Source: a candidate division KSB1 bacterium
Lineage (GTDB): Bacteria; Zhuqueibacterota; Zhuqueibacteria; Zhuqueibacterales; Zhuqueibacteraceae
Direction of reading: 5' to 3'
DNA length: 64,000 bases
Assembly (NCBI GenBank): GCA_034506255.1
Contig: JAPDPX010000004.1
Span: 248,001-312,000 of the forward strand
Shown here: one piece after another, positions 1-8,394 of the stretch
How the letters are laid out: each line of letters begins with the position of its first letter
How positions within the stretch are numbered: the first letter of the stretch is position 1
Translations under genes and position numbers: made by a program
Notes under the pieces: model-generated
The model's database searches: none
The model's input: the letters and a program-made list of their open reading frames with translations, nothing else
Told to the model about the DNA's origin: nothing

Positions 1-1488
1 TTGATCTTCCGCGCCGCCGGCCTGCCATTCATCCCGGTTTACACCGACTTCAACCTGATCACCGATTATGAATTTTCCCCGCGCAGCCGGCTCTCCTTCC
101 TCGCCCTGGTCGCCCTCGATCGCGTCGACCGCGATCAAAGCAGCCTGAAAAATCGCGTGACCAATGCCGGCATTCTGGACAACACCCAAAACCAAATCAT
201 CACCGGCGCCACCTGGCGCCGCGTGCTCGGCCGCGGCTTCTTCGACCTCACCGCCAGCCTCAACTACAACGGCTTCCGCTTCAGCCAGATCGACGAATAC
301 GAACGCGAATACTTCAACAGCCGCGCCGATGAGACCGAGTTGCATCTCAAACTGACCTCCCAACTCGGCCTGTCGCGCGGCGGCAGCCTGTCGGCCGGTC
401 TCGCCGTCAAGCACATCATCAATGACAACACTGCGGTTTTTGCCGACACGATTTATGATCGCAGCGGCCGGCGGGTCGCGGTGGCCAGCCTGGGGCTGCC
501 GGCCGTCAATGTGGCCGCCCTCACCACCCGGAAATATGCCGCCCATGCCGAGTGGCAGCAGCCGCTTCTGCCCTGGTTCAATTTCACTTTCGGCCTGCGC
601 GGCGACCTCCATGCCTTTCTCGACCGGCCTTTCTACCCCGCCGCGCGGCTGGCGGTGGGCTTCCAACCGGTGCCGTCTCTCAAATTCAAAACCAGTGCCG
701 GCCGCTATTACCAGTCACCCTCCCACGTCTGGGTGGTGAATTCCGCCAACCGCGCGCTGCGCGCCATGCGCAATGACATGGTGGTGTTTGGCGTGGAATA
801 TCTGTTGCGGCCCGAGGTCAACCTCTCCCTGGAAGCCTACTACAAACGCTACCGCGATCTGCCCACCGGCACGCTGGCGGGCATCAATGACTATTTCGTG
901 CTCACCAACACCGGTGTTGGCTACGGCGGCCGTGAAGATGACTTTCAATCGTTCGGCTATTTCCCCCTGGCCTCGCAAGGCCGGGGCAGAGCCCACGGTT
1001 TCGAAGTGTTGCTGCAGAAGCGCTTTTCCGAAGTGCCGTGCTACGGGCAACTCAGTCTGGCATACAACCAGAGCGAGTATACCGCAGCCAATGGCGTCAC
1101 TCATCCCGGGCAATTTGACCAGCGCTGGATTTTCAACCTCTCCGGCGGATATGTCTTCAACGCCAAATGGGAGATCAGCGGCAAGTTTCGCTTCTACACC
1201 GGCGCGCCCTATACCCCGGTTTATCTGCCCTCGCAAAACGGCGGCAAGATTCAAAACCTTCCGGAAGAATATCTCTCGCGCCGCCTGGCCGCCGGCCATC
1301 ACCTCGACATGCGCGTGGATCGCCGCTTTCATTTCAGCGGCTGGGCGATGATCCTGTTTCTCGACATTCAAAACCTTTACAACAATCCCTTGCCGCGCCG
1401 GCCGCGTTATGATTTCTGGGAAAATCGCATCGATGATCGTGATGCACTCGGGCTGCTGCCTTCGCTGGGCATCAGTGCCGCCTTTTGA
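1..1488 (+). CDS. TonB-dependent receptor, C-terminal part (5' truncated by window edge)
   Basis: The open frame runs from the first base, so the N-terminal plug domain lies outside the window. The 495 visible residues have the alternating polar/aromatic pattern of outer-membrane beta-strands, for example GLRGDLHAFLDRPFYPAARL, and many short strands with Tyr and Phe. The chain ends SLGISAAF, with the terminal aromatic expected of an outer-membrane beta-barrel. The segment ILFLDIQNLYNN close to the end is typical of the last strands of TonB-dependent receptors. The likely role is energised uptake of a large substrate, or a SusC/OAR-like function, across the outer membrane. The substrate cannot be read from this part. 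Confidence 0.75.
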   Translation: MIFRAAGLPFIPVYTDFNLITDYEFSPRSRLSFLALVALDRVDRDQSSLKNRVTNAGILDNTQNQIITGATWRRVLGRGFFDLTASLNYNGFRFSQIDEYEREYFNSRADETELHLKLTSQLGLSRGGSLSAGLAVKHIINDNTAVFADTIYDRSGRRVAVASLGLPAVNVAALTTRKYAAHAEWQQPLLPWFNFTFGLRGDLHAFLDRPFYPAARLAVGFQPVPSLKFKTSAGRYYQSPSHVWVVNSANRALRAMRNDMVVFGVEYLLRPEVNLSLEAYYKRYRDLPTGTLAGINDYFVLTNTGVGYGGREDDFQSFGYFPLASQGRGRAHGFEVLLQKRFSEVPCYGQLSLAYNQSEYTAANGVTHPGQFDQRWIFNLSGGYVFNAKWEISGKFRFYTGAPYTPVYLPSQNGGKIQNLPEEYLSRRLAAGHHLDMRVDRRFHFSGWAMILFLDIQNLYNNPLPRRPRYDFWENRIDDRDALGLLPSLGISAAF

Positions 1489-1889
1489 TGCCGGGAGTTG
1501 GTGCGGCAGGATCGGTCGCAGTCAATTCTGCACCACCGCACGCCGGACACCCAGGGGAAGGTCTGGAAACAGGGCGAAGTCCGACTTGGGCAGCGGATTT
1601 TGCGAAATTTGACAACTCGCCGCGCCCAAGTCGGACTGGTGCATTGCAGTCAAGAGTTTTTTAAGAATGTTTAGATTTCAGAAATAGAATTCTTTCTCAT
1701 GAGTTGCTTCCGTTCGTGGGCTAACGGAAGGAGCGCGCAGCGCGACTTCACTCACTTTAGAAACGGAGAGCGGCGGTAAAAGTGCTCAACTGCCTTTGGG
1801 TCGGCTCGCAAAGGGCATCCCGCGAACCAAAGAACAAACGATTTACCTTTTGCCCTCGCCCCTTGCCCCTCGCATCTTGCCCCTTGCCC
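1489..1889. other. Intergenic region with inverted repeat and C/T-rich tandem tract
   Basis: No gene is supported here. A perfect 13-bp inverted repeat, GTCCGACTTGGGC at 1579-1591 and its complement at 1624-1636, encloses 32 bases and could form a hairpin after the receptor gene; it lacks a T-run, so it is not a classical terminator. From about 1850 to 1892 there is a low-complexity tract of repeated GCCCCTTGC-like units. Confidence 0.6.
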
Positions 1890-1918
1890 TTGCTTTTTCG
1901 CCCGTGCCCGGCTATATT
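1890..1918 (+). promoter_or_regulatory. Predicted sigma-70-type promoter of GTPase gene
   Basis: TTGCTT at 1890-1895 and TATATT at 1913-1918 are separated by exactly 17 bases, about 40 bases upstream of the ATG at 1957. This is motif evidence only. Confidence 0.45.
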
Positions 1919-1956
1919 TCGCGGCAATCTCATTGTCCCCCTTGTCAGGCACAACC

Positions 1957-2466
1957 ATGTCGGCTCTCCAGAAAAAAATCTGCCTGCTCGGCACGTTTGG
2001 CGTGGGCAAGACCAGCCTGGTGCGGCGCTTCGTCGAAAATCATTTCGACGACAAGTACCTCTCCACCATCGGCGTGAAGGTGAGTCGCAAGCACCTGGTG
2101 GCCGCCTCCCGCGAGCTCGATCTCCTGGTGTGGGACCTTGCCAATGCCGAGGAATTGGGCCCGCTCGAGAAAAACTACTTTCGCGGCGCGCATGGCGCGT
2201 TGGTGGTGCATGATCTCACCCGGCCGGAATCGTGCGCGCGTCTGGCCGCTTATTGTGAGCGCTTTCTCGCACTCGCACCGCGCGCCCGGCTGGTTTTTGC
2301 CGGCAACAAGCTCGATTTGCTCGACACCCCGCCACCCTCCCCGCAAGCTTATCAAGCCTTCACCGCCGGCTTCTCCGCTCCGCATTTCTTCACCAGTGCC
2401 AAGACCGGTGCACAGGTTGAACAAGCCTTTCATGCCCTGGCGGAGGCCATCCTTGCTGCACCTTGA
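1957..2466 (+). CDS. Ras/Rab-like small GTPase
   Basis: 169 aa, the size of a stand-alone small GTPase. G1 is GTFGVGKTS near residues 11-19, G2 contains STIGVK, G4 is NKLD and G5 is TSAKTG. G3 is unusual: the canonical DTAGQ after the tryptophan is replaced by DLANAEE. The usual glycine that senses gamma-phosphate and the glutamine that drives hydrolysis are therefore both absent, which suggests slow intrinsic hydrolysis. The ATG at 1957 is chosen over an in-frame TTG at 1933 because the first beta-strand (KKICLLG) starts a few residues later. The gene ends inside the start region of the sigma-54 activator, so the two are almost certainly co-translated. The likely role is a cytoplasmic nucleotide switch controlling or reporting to that regulator (inference). 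Confidence 0.85.
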   Translation: MSALQKKICLLGTFGVGKTSLVRRFVENHFDDKYLSTIGVKVSRKHLVAASRELDLLVWDLANAEELGPLEKNYFRGAHGALVVHDLTRPESCARLAAYCERFLALAPRARLVFAGNKLDLLDTPPPSPQAYQAFTAGFSAPHFFTSAKTGAQVEQAFHALAEAILAAP

Positions 2467-3826
2467 CGACTCTCTTGAACGCCTGTTGCAGGCACACGAC
2501 CTGGGCCTGGCGATTGTCGACCGTGAGCTGCGCGTTGCAGCCTGCAGTGAGTTGTTTCGCCGCCTGGTTTGGCCCGGCGAAAGCGCGTCGGCCGGCCGGC
2601 CGCTTGCGGAGTTGTATCCCGAAATGGCCGGCCTGCAGGAGGAAGCCGAGCGCGTGTTGGCGGAGCCGGGCGCGGTCTTCTCGTTGGTTTGTGTGAATCG
2701 CGACCTGGCGGACGGCGAAACCCGCCTGCTCGATATTCATCTCACCCACCTCGCCGCGCTGCCGGGCAAATTGCTCATGACGGTGCAGGATCGCACCGTG
2801 CAGCGCCGGCTGGAGCAGGAGGTCAGGCAGCAGCGCAACGAATTGCTGCTTCTGCAATCCGCGCTGGGTGCCCAGCAACAGGCCTTGACGAAAACGCTGC
2901 TGGGCCGCTCGCCGGCGATTCAGCAATTGCAAAGCCGTCTGCAAAAGGTGGCGCAATCACCCGCGGCGACGATTTTGCTCCATGGCGAAAGCGGAACCGG
3001 CAAGAGCCACGTCGCCCGCCTGATTCACCAGCTCACCCATCAGACCGAGGCGCCGTTCGTCGAGGTCAACTGCGCCGCCCTGCCGGAAAGCCTGCTCGAA
3101 GCCGAGCTCTTCGGCTTTGAAAAGGGCGCGTTCACACATGCCGTGAAGGCCAAACCGGGTTTGATTGAAGCCGCCGCCGGCGGCACGCTGTTTTTGGATG
3201 AAATCGCGGAGCTGCCGCTGAACCTGCAGGCCAAGCTGCTGCTCGTCATCGAAAATCGCACATTTCGCCGGTTGGGTAGCACGCAGGAGCGCCGGGTACA
3301 GTTGCGTTATATTGCCGCGACCAGCCGGGACCTGGCCGCCGCGGTGGCGGAAAAGAAATTTCGTGACGATCTTTTCTACCGCCTCAACGTGGTCAGTCTA
3401 TCCCTGCCGCCCCTGCGCGAGCTGGGCGATGACATTCTCCTGCTGGCGGAACATTTCCTGAAAATCTACAACCTCGATTTCAAGCGCAACGTCCGCGGAT
3501 TTTCCCCCGCGGCGCGGCAGGCGTTGCTGGCCCATTCCTGGCCGGGCAATGTGCGCGAGCTGCGCAATCTCATCGAGCGGGCCATGATTTTTTGTGAAGG
3601 CAGCATCCTGGAGGCAACCGACCTGGCCCTGCCGCCGCCGGCTGACAAACCCGCGCCGCCCGCCTTTGTCCTGCCGGCCGAAGGCGTGCAGCTCGAAGAC
3701 CTGGAAAAATCTCTGCTGCAGCAGGCACTGCAGCGCACCGGTGGAAACAAGACGCGCGCCGCGGCACTGCTGGGCTTGAGCCGCGATACCCTGCGCTATC
3801 GTTTGGAGAAGTTCGGCATTGAGTGA
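2453..3826 (+). CDS. PAS-type sigma-54-dependent transcriptional activator
   Basis: 457 aa. N-terminal residues 1-120 form a PAS-like sensor (LGLAIVDRELRVAACSELFR...), followed by a short coiled coil. Residues about 150-380 are the AAA+ sigma-54 interaction domain, with Walker A GESGTGKS, Walker B GGTLFLDEI and the arginine-finger region. The C-terminus has a Fis-type helix-turn-helix (GGNKTRAAALLGLSRDTLRY). The sigma-54 contact loop reads GAFTHA at 3125-3142 instead of GAFTGA. The TTG at 2453 is preferred because GGAGG lies at 2442-2446, six bases upstream; an in-frame ATG at 2432 is the alternative. Either start overlaps the GTPase stop at 2466. No receiver domain is present, so the input is probably the PAS domain and/or the coupled GTPase. 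Confidence 0.9.
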   Translation: MLHLDDSLERLLQAHDLGLAIVDRELRVAACSELFRRLVWPGESASAGRPLAELYPEMAGLQEEAERVLAEPGAVFSLVCVNRDLADGETRLLDIHLTHLAALPGKLLMTVQDRTVQRRLEQEVRQQRNELLLLQSALGAQQQALTKTLLGRSPAIQQLQSRLQKVAQSPAATILLHGESGTGKSHVARLIHQLTHQTEAPFVEVNCAALPESLLEAELFGFEKGAFTHAVKAKPGLIEAAAGGTLFLDEIAELPLNLQAKLLLVIENRTFRRLGSTQERRVQLRYIAATSRDLAAAVAEKKFRDDLFYRLNVVSLSLPPLRELGDDILLLAEHFLKIYNLDFKRNVRGFSPAARQALLAHSWPGNVRELRNLIERAMIFCEGSILEATDLALPPPADKPAPPAFVLPAEGVQLEDLEKSLLQQALQRTGGNKTRAAALLGLSRDTLRYRLEKFGIE

Positions 3827-4121
3827 TTCGAGTGGCGGCCCACCTGCAACAGGCGGCTGCCGGCGGTGGCGGACGGTTGCAACGGCAGGCGTTAAAATTT
3901 CGAATGGCGGGGGAATGGCCGGGTATGTTTCCGCGCCGGTGAAGGATTAAAACACCGTCAGCCCCTCCGGACTGCCCGCAGGCTGGCAGCCTGCGCCACG
4001 CTATTCTCCTGGCAACTTCGGGAATATTTTCCCGCACAGTGATTTGAGATCAACTTTATCTTCCGCCCGCATGCCAGCCAACCGTTCCCCGCAAGTGTTG
4101 CCCTCCCATCCGACCGCGATC
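3827..4121. other. Intergenic region with hairpin repeat
   Basis: No supported gene. The palindromic unit GCAGGCTGGCAGCCTGC within 3976-3999 is a half-copy of a hairpin module that recurs at 29584-29625, 48606-48640 and inside both 276-bp mobile-element-like repeats. Confidence 0.5.
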
Positions 4122-5339
4122 ATGACCGCAGAAACGCGCAGTGATCCGCGCATCGTGTTCATGGTGAAACTCAGTCAGGCGTTGCATCGCTACGGTGTGC
4201 CGGCGCACCGGCTGGAGCAGGGCATGAATTCGGTGGCGCAGCAGCTTGGCCTGCCCGGCAGCTTTTTCGCGACGCCCACCGGCATCTTCGCCTCCTTCGG
4301 GCTGCCGGAGGAGCATCGCACCACTCTGATTCGCATCGAGGCGAGTGAAGTCAATCTCGAAAAACAGGCACGGTTGGAAGAGTTGATGCAGCAGGTGGTT
4401 CACAGCCGGGTGAGTGTGGCCGAGGGCACGCAGATGATCGATCGCATCGTGGCGGCGCCGCCGCGCTTCGGCCCGCTGCTGGGCACCTTATGTTTTGCTC
4501 TGGCCTCGGGCGCGGCCGCGCGCTTTTTCGGCGGCGGCTGGCGGGAAATTGTGGTGACCACTGCCAATGGTTTGCTGATTGGTTTGCTGGCCGGGATCAT
4601 GGGCCGCCGCGAGGAAACCGGCAAAGTGTTCGAAGCCAGCGCCGCCGTGCTGGCCGCAGCCTTGACGATGATCGCCGCCCGTTTCCTGCACCCCTTCTCG
4701 GTTCATTTGACCACCCTCGCCAGCTTGATCGTGCTGGTGCCCGGCCTCACGCTGACGGTCGCCATACGCGAGCTGGCCACGCGCAATCTCGTTTCCGGCA
4801 CCGCCCGTCTCACCGGCGCCGCCCTGCTTTTCCTCCAACTCGGCTTCGGCGTCGCACTCGGTTCGCAGATCAACCGGTTGTTGCCGCCGGTGGATTTGGC
4901 GCAGACGCCGCAACCGTTGCCGGCATGGACGCTGTGGCTGGCACTGCTGCTGGCACCATTCAACTTTACCGTGTTGTTTCAAGCGCGGCCGCGGGATGCC
5001 GGCTGGATTCTGCTCGCCTGTTTGATCAGTTTCAGCGGCGCACGTGCCGGCACCGCGCTGCTGGGGCCGGAATTGGGGGTGTGTCTGGGTGCCATTCTCA
5101 TCGGTGCCGCCGGCAACCTGCTTTCCCGCTGGTTGCAGCAGCCCGCGGCAATCACCGTGGTGCCGGCCTTGATGATGCTGGTGCCCGGCAGTCTGGGCTT
5201 CGGCAGCCTGGCCAAGTTCATCGAGAAGGATGTCATCTCCGGCGTGACTACGGCGTTCAGCATGGTTCTCATTGCGGTGGCTTTGGTCACCGGTTTGCTG
5301 ATCGCCAATGTGATCGTGCCGCCGCGCCGCACGCTGTGA
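4122..5339 (+). CDS. ThrE-family threonine/serine exporter-like membrane protein
   Basis: 405 aa from the ATG at 4122; an in-frame ATG at 4071 and a TTG at 4044 would lengthen it, and none has a clear ribosome-binding site. The N-terminal half opens with the family signature of a soluble segment (LSQALHRYGVPAHRLEQGM...LGLPGSFF). It is followed by about ten hydrophobic segments that fall into two blocks, matching the fused two-part (ThrE plus ThrE_2) architecture. A conserved-looking LVPG motif occurs in each half (LIVLVPGLTLT and ALMMLVPGSLG). The predicted role is proton-driven export of small hydroxy amino acids or related metabolites across the inner membrane; the substrate is inferred from family membership only. 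Confidence 0.8.
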   Translation: MTAETRSDPRIVFMVKLSQALHRYGVPAHRLEQGMNSVAQQLGLPGSFFATPTGIFASFGLPEEHRTTLIRIEASEVNLEKQARLEELMQQVVHSRVSVAEGTQMIDRIVAAPPRFGPLLGTLCFALASGAAARFFGGGWREIVVTTANGLLIGLLAGIMGRREETGKVFEASAAVLAAALTMIAARFLHPFSVHLTTLASLIVLVPGLTLTVAIRELATRNLVSGTARLTGAALLFLQLGFGVALGSQINRLLPPVDLAQTPQPLPAWTLWLALLLAPFNFTVLFQARPRDAGWILLACLISFSGARAGTALLGPELGVCLGAILIGAAGNLLSRWLQQPAAITVVPALMMLVPGSLGFGSLAKFIEKDVISGVTTAFSMVLIAVALVTGLLIANVIVPPRRTL

Positions 5340-5386
5340 GGGGTACGGTTTTGAAGTCTGCTCTATGAACCAATCGGAGGCTTGCC

Positions 5387-5890
5387 ATGACGCATGAAAA
5401 CGCCAATGATTTCCGGCACCTGCGCCGCGCCGTGGCGCTGGCCTTGCAGGCTGAGAAGCTGGGCAATTTGCCGATCGGGGCGCTGCTCACGCTCGGCGAG
5501 ACAGTGATCGCGGAGGCCGGCAATGCCATGCTGGTGCCGCATTATCATCCCGGCCGCCATGCGGAGATCGAAGTCTTGCGCGCGGTGCCGGCGGAATTGT
5601 GGCCGCGCAGCCGGGAGATGACTTGCTACACGACGCTCGAACCCTGCCTGATGTGCATGGGCGCGCTGTTGCTGCATGGCGTCGGCCGCGTGGTTTTTGG
5701 CGCGGTGGATCCTGCCGGCGGTGCCGGACCCGTGCTGGCGCATTTGCCGAGTTACTATGCCGGCGGCGCAGGCATGCCGCAGTGGATCGGCCCGCTGCTG
5801 CCGGACGTCTGCGATGCGCTATTTCAGCGCGCCCTGGAGAAATTTGATCCACTCGTGGTCGGCAATCAGCGCCTGCGTGATGCGCGCTGA
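5387..5890 (+). CDS. Zinc-dependent nucleoside/nucleotide deaminase (CDA/TadA fold)
   Basis: 167 aa. The zinc and catalytic motifs are complete: HAE in GRHAEIEVL and PCLMC in TTLEPCLMCMGALL. A GGAGG ribosome-binding site precedes the ATG at 5387. The PCxxC spacing and the early position of HAE fit the cytosine/guanine/tRNA-adenosine deaminase family. The tail after the PCLMC helix (GAVDPAGGAGPVLAHLP) is unlike TadA, which normally has a conserved RLNH/FFxxRR end, so a free-nucleoside or pterin/guanine substrate is more likely than tRNA. It stands alone between an exporter gene and a flavoprotein gene. Confidence 0.82.
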   Translation: MTHENANDFRHLRRAVALALQAEKLGNLPIGALLTLGETVIAEAGNAMLVPHYHPGRHAEIEVLRAVPAELWPRSREMTCYTTLEPCLMCMGALLLHGVGRVVFGAVDPAGGAGPVLAHLPSYYAGGAGMPQWIGPLLPDVCDALFQRALEKFDPLVVGNQRLRDAR

Positions 5891-6038
5891 AGGCCACAGC
5901 GGATTCGACGGGACGCGCGTGCTAAAATGCTTCCAATCCTGCTCAACCGGCCAAGATGAGTTGCCGAAATTCACTCCGCCTGCACGGCAAGATCGGCGCC
6001 GGTGAAGTACGCCACTCATTCATTTCAAGGAGACGGCC

Positions 6039-6707
6039 ATGAGCACTCCCGAGTTTGTGCCGCTCGCTTCCTACCGCGAATATCCGCCCGCCGAGATGGC
6101 GCAGCGCGCCGCGGCTTTCCGCGCCGAGCTGCAGCGCCGGCGCAGTGTGCGCCACTTTGCCGCATCGCCGGTGCCGCGCATTGTGATTGAAGACTGCCTG
6201 CTGGCCGCCGGCAGCGCGCCGAGCGGCGCCAACATGCAGCCCTGGCATTTTGTCGCAGTCAGTGATCCCGCGATCAAAAGCCGGATTCGCGCCGCCGCGG
6301 AGAAGGAAGAACACGAATTTTACCATCATCGCGCGCCGCAGGAATGGTTGCAGGCACTGGCGCCGCTGGGCACCGATGAGCACAAACCCTACCTCGAAGA
6401 CGCAGCCTGGCTCATTGCCGTTTTTGCTCAAAGCTATTCGCGCTTGCCGGACGGCGGCACAGTCAAGAACTACTATGTCACCGAGTCCGTCGGCATTGCC
6501 ACCGGCATGTTGCTCACCGCGATTCATCATGCCGGGCTGGTGGTCCTCACGCATACGCCCAGCCCCATGGGTTTTTTGAATCGCATTTTGGCGCGACCGG
6601 AAAATGAACGGCCGTTTCTGCTGCTGGTGGTGGGCTATCCGGCGGAAGAGGCGGTTGTGCCGAGAATCAGCAAGAAACCGTTGCACGAAATTGCGACGTT
6701 TGTGTGA
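6039..6707 (+). CDS. Nitroreductase-fold flavoprotein resembling iodotyrosine deiodinase
   Basis: 222 aa, preceded by AAGGAGACGGCC. The FMN-binding elements are RRRSVRHF near residue 30 and [12 protein letters not shown] near residue 60. The active-site lid of iodotyrosine deiodinases carries a Glu-Tyr-Lys triad that grips the zwitterion of halotyrosine. Here EEHEFY supplies Glu and Tyr four residues apart, and HKPYLEDA supplies the Lys in the position of the WIKEYLDTA segment that I recall from the human enzyme. The C-terminal [14 protein letters not shown] also matches that subfamily. The predicted activity is reductive dehalogenation of halotyrosine or a related aromatic amino acid; plain nitroreductase is the fallback call. 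Confidence 0.85.
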   Translation: MSTPEFVPLASYREYPPAEMAQRAAAFRAELQRRRSVRHFAASPVPRIVIEDCLLAAGSAPSGANMQPWHFVAVSDPAIKSRIRAAAEKEEHEFYHHRAPQEWLQALAPLGTDEHKPYLEDAAWLIAVFAQSYSRLPDGGTVKNYYVTESVGIATGMLLTAIHHAGLVVLTHTPSPMGFLNRILARPENERPFLLLVVGYPAEEAVVPRISKKPLHEIATFV

Positions 6708-6732
6708 ATCGTTAAATCTGGAAAGCACATAA

Positions 6733-7044
6733 CTTGGCAATGTTACGTTAGAAGTCTCGCCCCGCAACGCATCACCCTGCGACTCAATGAAGATCGCCAG
6801 CGGAGAGACACAACCCAATTCATGGAATAGAATTGTAGTGGTTGTGTTGCTTCTATCAGTTGGAAAAACCTCTTTGCTTTTGAGGTAACAGTTTCGATTT
6901 ACAGCAGCCAACCTCCCCTCTCCCTGTCAAGAGAGGGGAGGTGCAAGCCTTCCTCTGACTCGCTTTTTTCCTTCTCTCTCACGAGCTGGGGCTGGGGGGA
7001 AGCGGGTCGTTTAGCATCAACAGATCTAACTTAACGTTGCCAAG
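6733..7044. mobile_element. MITE-like element (312 bp) with 20-bp terminal inverted repeats
   Basis: The left end at 6733-6752 and the right end at 7025-7044 (TCTAACTTAACGTTGCCAAG) are inverted repeats matching at 18 of 20 positions. The interior has no gene. It contains a perfect 12-bp hairpin with arms at 6911-6922 and 6931-6942 (CCTCCCCTCTC type). The core CTTAACGTTG is shared with the ends of the 276-bp elements at 25445 and 60613, so the families are probably mobilised by related transposases. No target duplication is obvious. Confidence 0.55.
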
Positions 7045-7109
7045 AAAAAGACATCATCGGAACCGCAGTGTCGCTGCGGAGAGAGACGTATTGGAAGGGA
7101 GGGTATACG

Positions 7110-8036
7110 ATGAGTTTCGCCCGCAATGCCTTGTTGTGGATTTCAGAGAATCGCACGCTGCGTCAAAAGCTGCCACGCTACGCCTTTGTCCGCCGCGCCG
7201 TGTCGCGTTTCATGCCCGGCGAAGCATTGGCCGACGCCCTGCAGGCCGCGGCGAATCTGCGCGAAAAAAAGATTGGCACCATTTTCACCCGCCTGGGCGA
7301 AAATGTGTCCAACGCCGCGGAAACCCACGAGGTGACCGAGCACTATCTCGCGGCGCTGCCATTGATTCAACAATGCGGACTGGATGCCTGCATTTCCGTG
7401 AAACTGACCCAGCTCGGATTGGACGTTGATGAGGAGTTGTGCCGCCAGAATCTCTCGGCCCTCGTTGCAGGGGCGGCAGCGGTGGGAAACTGGGTGTGGA
7501 TCGACATGGAGCAAAGCGCCTATGTCGAGCGCACGCTGGCGCTCTATCGGCGGGTACGCACGCAGCATGCAAATGTGGGTGTTTGTCTGCAGGCATATCT
7601 CTACCGCACCAAAGATGATCTCGCCGCCTTGCTGGAGATCGCGCCGGCCATTCGTTTGGTGAAGGGCGCCTATCGCGAACCTGCCGCGATCGCCTTTCCC
7701 CGCAGGGTCCAGGTCGATGCCAATTTTCTCGCCCTCGCTGAGATCCTGCTTGCCAATGTGAAACCGCGGGGGGTCAGCGTGGGCATTGCGACGCACGATC
7801 AGGTTCTGCTCCACCAGACGCAGCAAATGGCGGAGGCCTTCGGCCTGACCCCGGCCGACTATGAGTTTCAATTGTTGTACGGCATACAAACCGCAGAACA
7901 ACTGCGCCTCGCTGCCGCGGGCTATCGCGTGCGCACGTTGATCAGTTATGGCAGTTATTGGTTTCCCTGGTACATGCGCCGCCTGGCGGAGCGGCCGGCA
8001 AATCTTCTCTTTGTCTTGAAGAATCTGTTTTCATGA
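7110..8036 (+). CDS. Proline dehydrogenase family protein
   Basis: 308 aa, the size of monofunctional bacterial proline dehydrogenase. It has the beta/alpha-barrel motifs of the family: CISVKLTQLGLDVD, WIDMEQSAYVERTL, RLVKGAYREP, VGIATHD and YEFQLLYGIQ, followed by RVRTLISYGSYWFPWYMRRL, which carries the substrate-binding RR pair. It oxidises L-proline to pyrroline-5-carboxylate with FAD and passes electrons to the quinone pool. The ATG at 7110 is chosen because GGAAGGGAGGG ends six bases upstream. No pyrroline-5-carboxylate dehydrogenase is next to it. The gene begins just past the right end of the 312-bp MITE-like element, whose insertion may have placed a new upstream region on it. Confidence 0.88.
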   Translation: MSFARNALLWISENRTLRQKLPRYAFVRRAVSRFMPGEALADALQAAANLREKKIGTIFTRLGENVSNAAETHEVTEHYLAALPLIQQCGLDACISVKLTQLGLDVDEELCRQNLSALVAGAAAVGNWVWIDMEQSAYVERTLALYRRVRTQHANVGVCLQAYLYRTKDDLAALLEIAPAIRLVKGAYREPAAIAFPRRVQVDANFLALAEILLANVKPRGVSVGIATHDQVLLHQTQQMAEAFGLTPADYEFQLLYGIQTAEQLRLAAAGYRVRTLISYGSYWFPWYMRRLAERPANLLFVLKNLFS

Positions 8037-8394
8037 AGCGAGACCAAACGCAGCGTTTGACAAGATTGAATCCCGGGACTGCTACAACCAGTAACACAGC
8101 CATACCTCAAGTCCCTTGCTCGAAACGATTCGACCCGACGAGACCGAACCGCAAAGCGAAGGACAACGCCCCGGAGAATTCGTGGTCAGAAAGATGCTCC
8201 CCTCTCCTTGATGCGTCATTCAACGCGCACGCCGGAATGACGCCTTTTAGGTTGAATGTTGCTTGATGCTCAGGACTGCGGCCGTGAAATTTTGCATGTG
8301 GTTCCGTCGGGATCAATTGACAATCCCAGGCGGCCGCGAGTGTGCGGCAAGGCTTCACGAAGTGATCCCGGGTTTCCCGCAGCGGGAAATGCCC
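8037..8394. other. Intergenic region between convergent genes
   Basis: No gene is supported. A perfect hairpin, TTTCCCGC and its complement near 8374-8391, lies just past the stop of the minus-strand HxlR gene and may act in 3' end formation; no T-run follows it. Confidence 0.4.
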
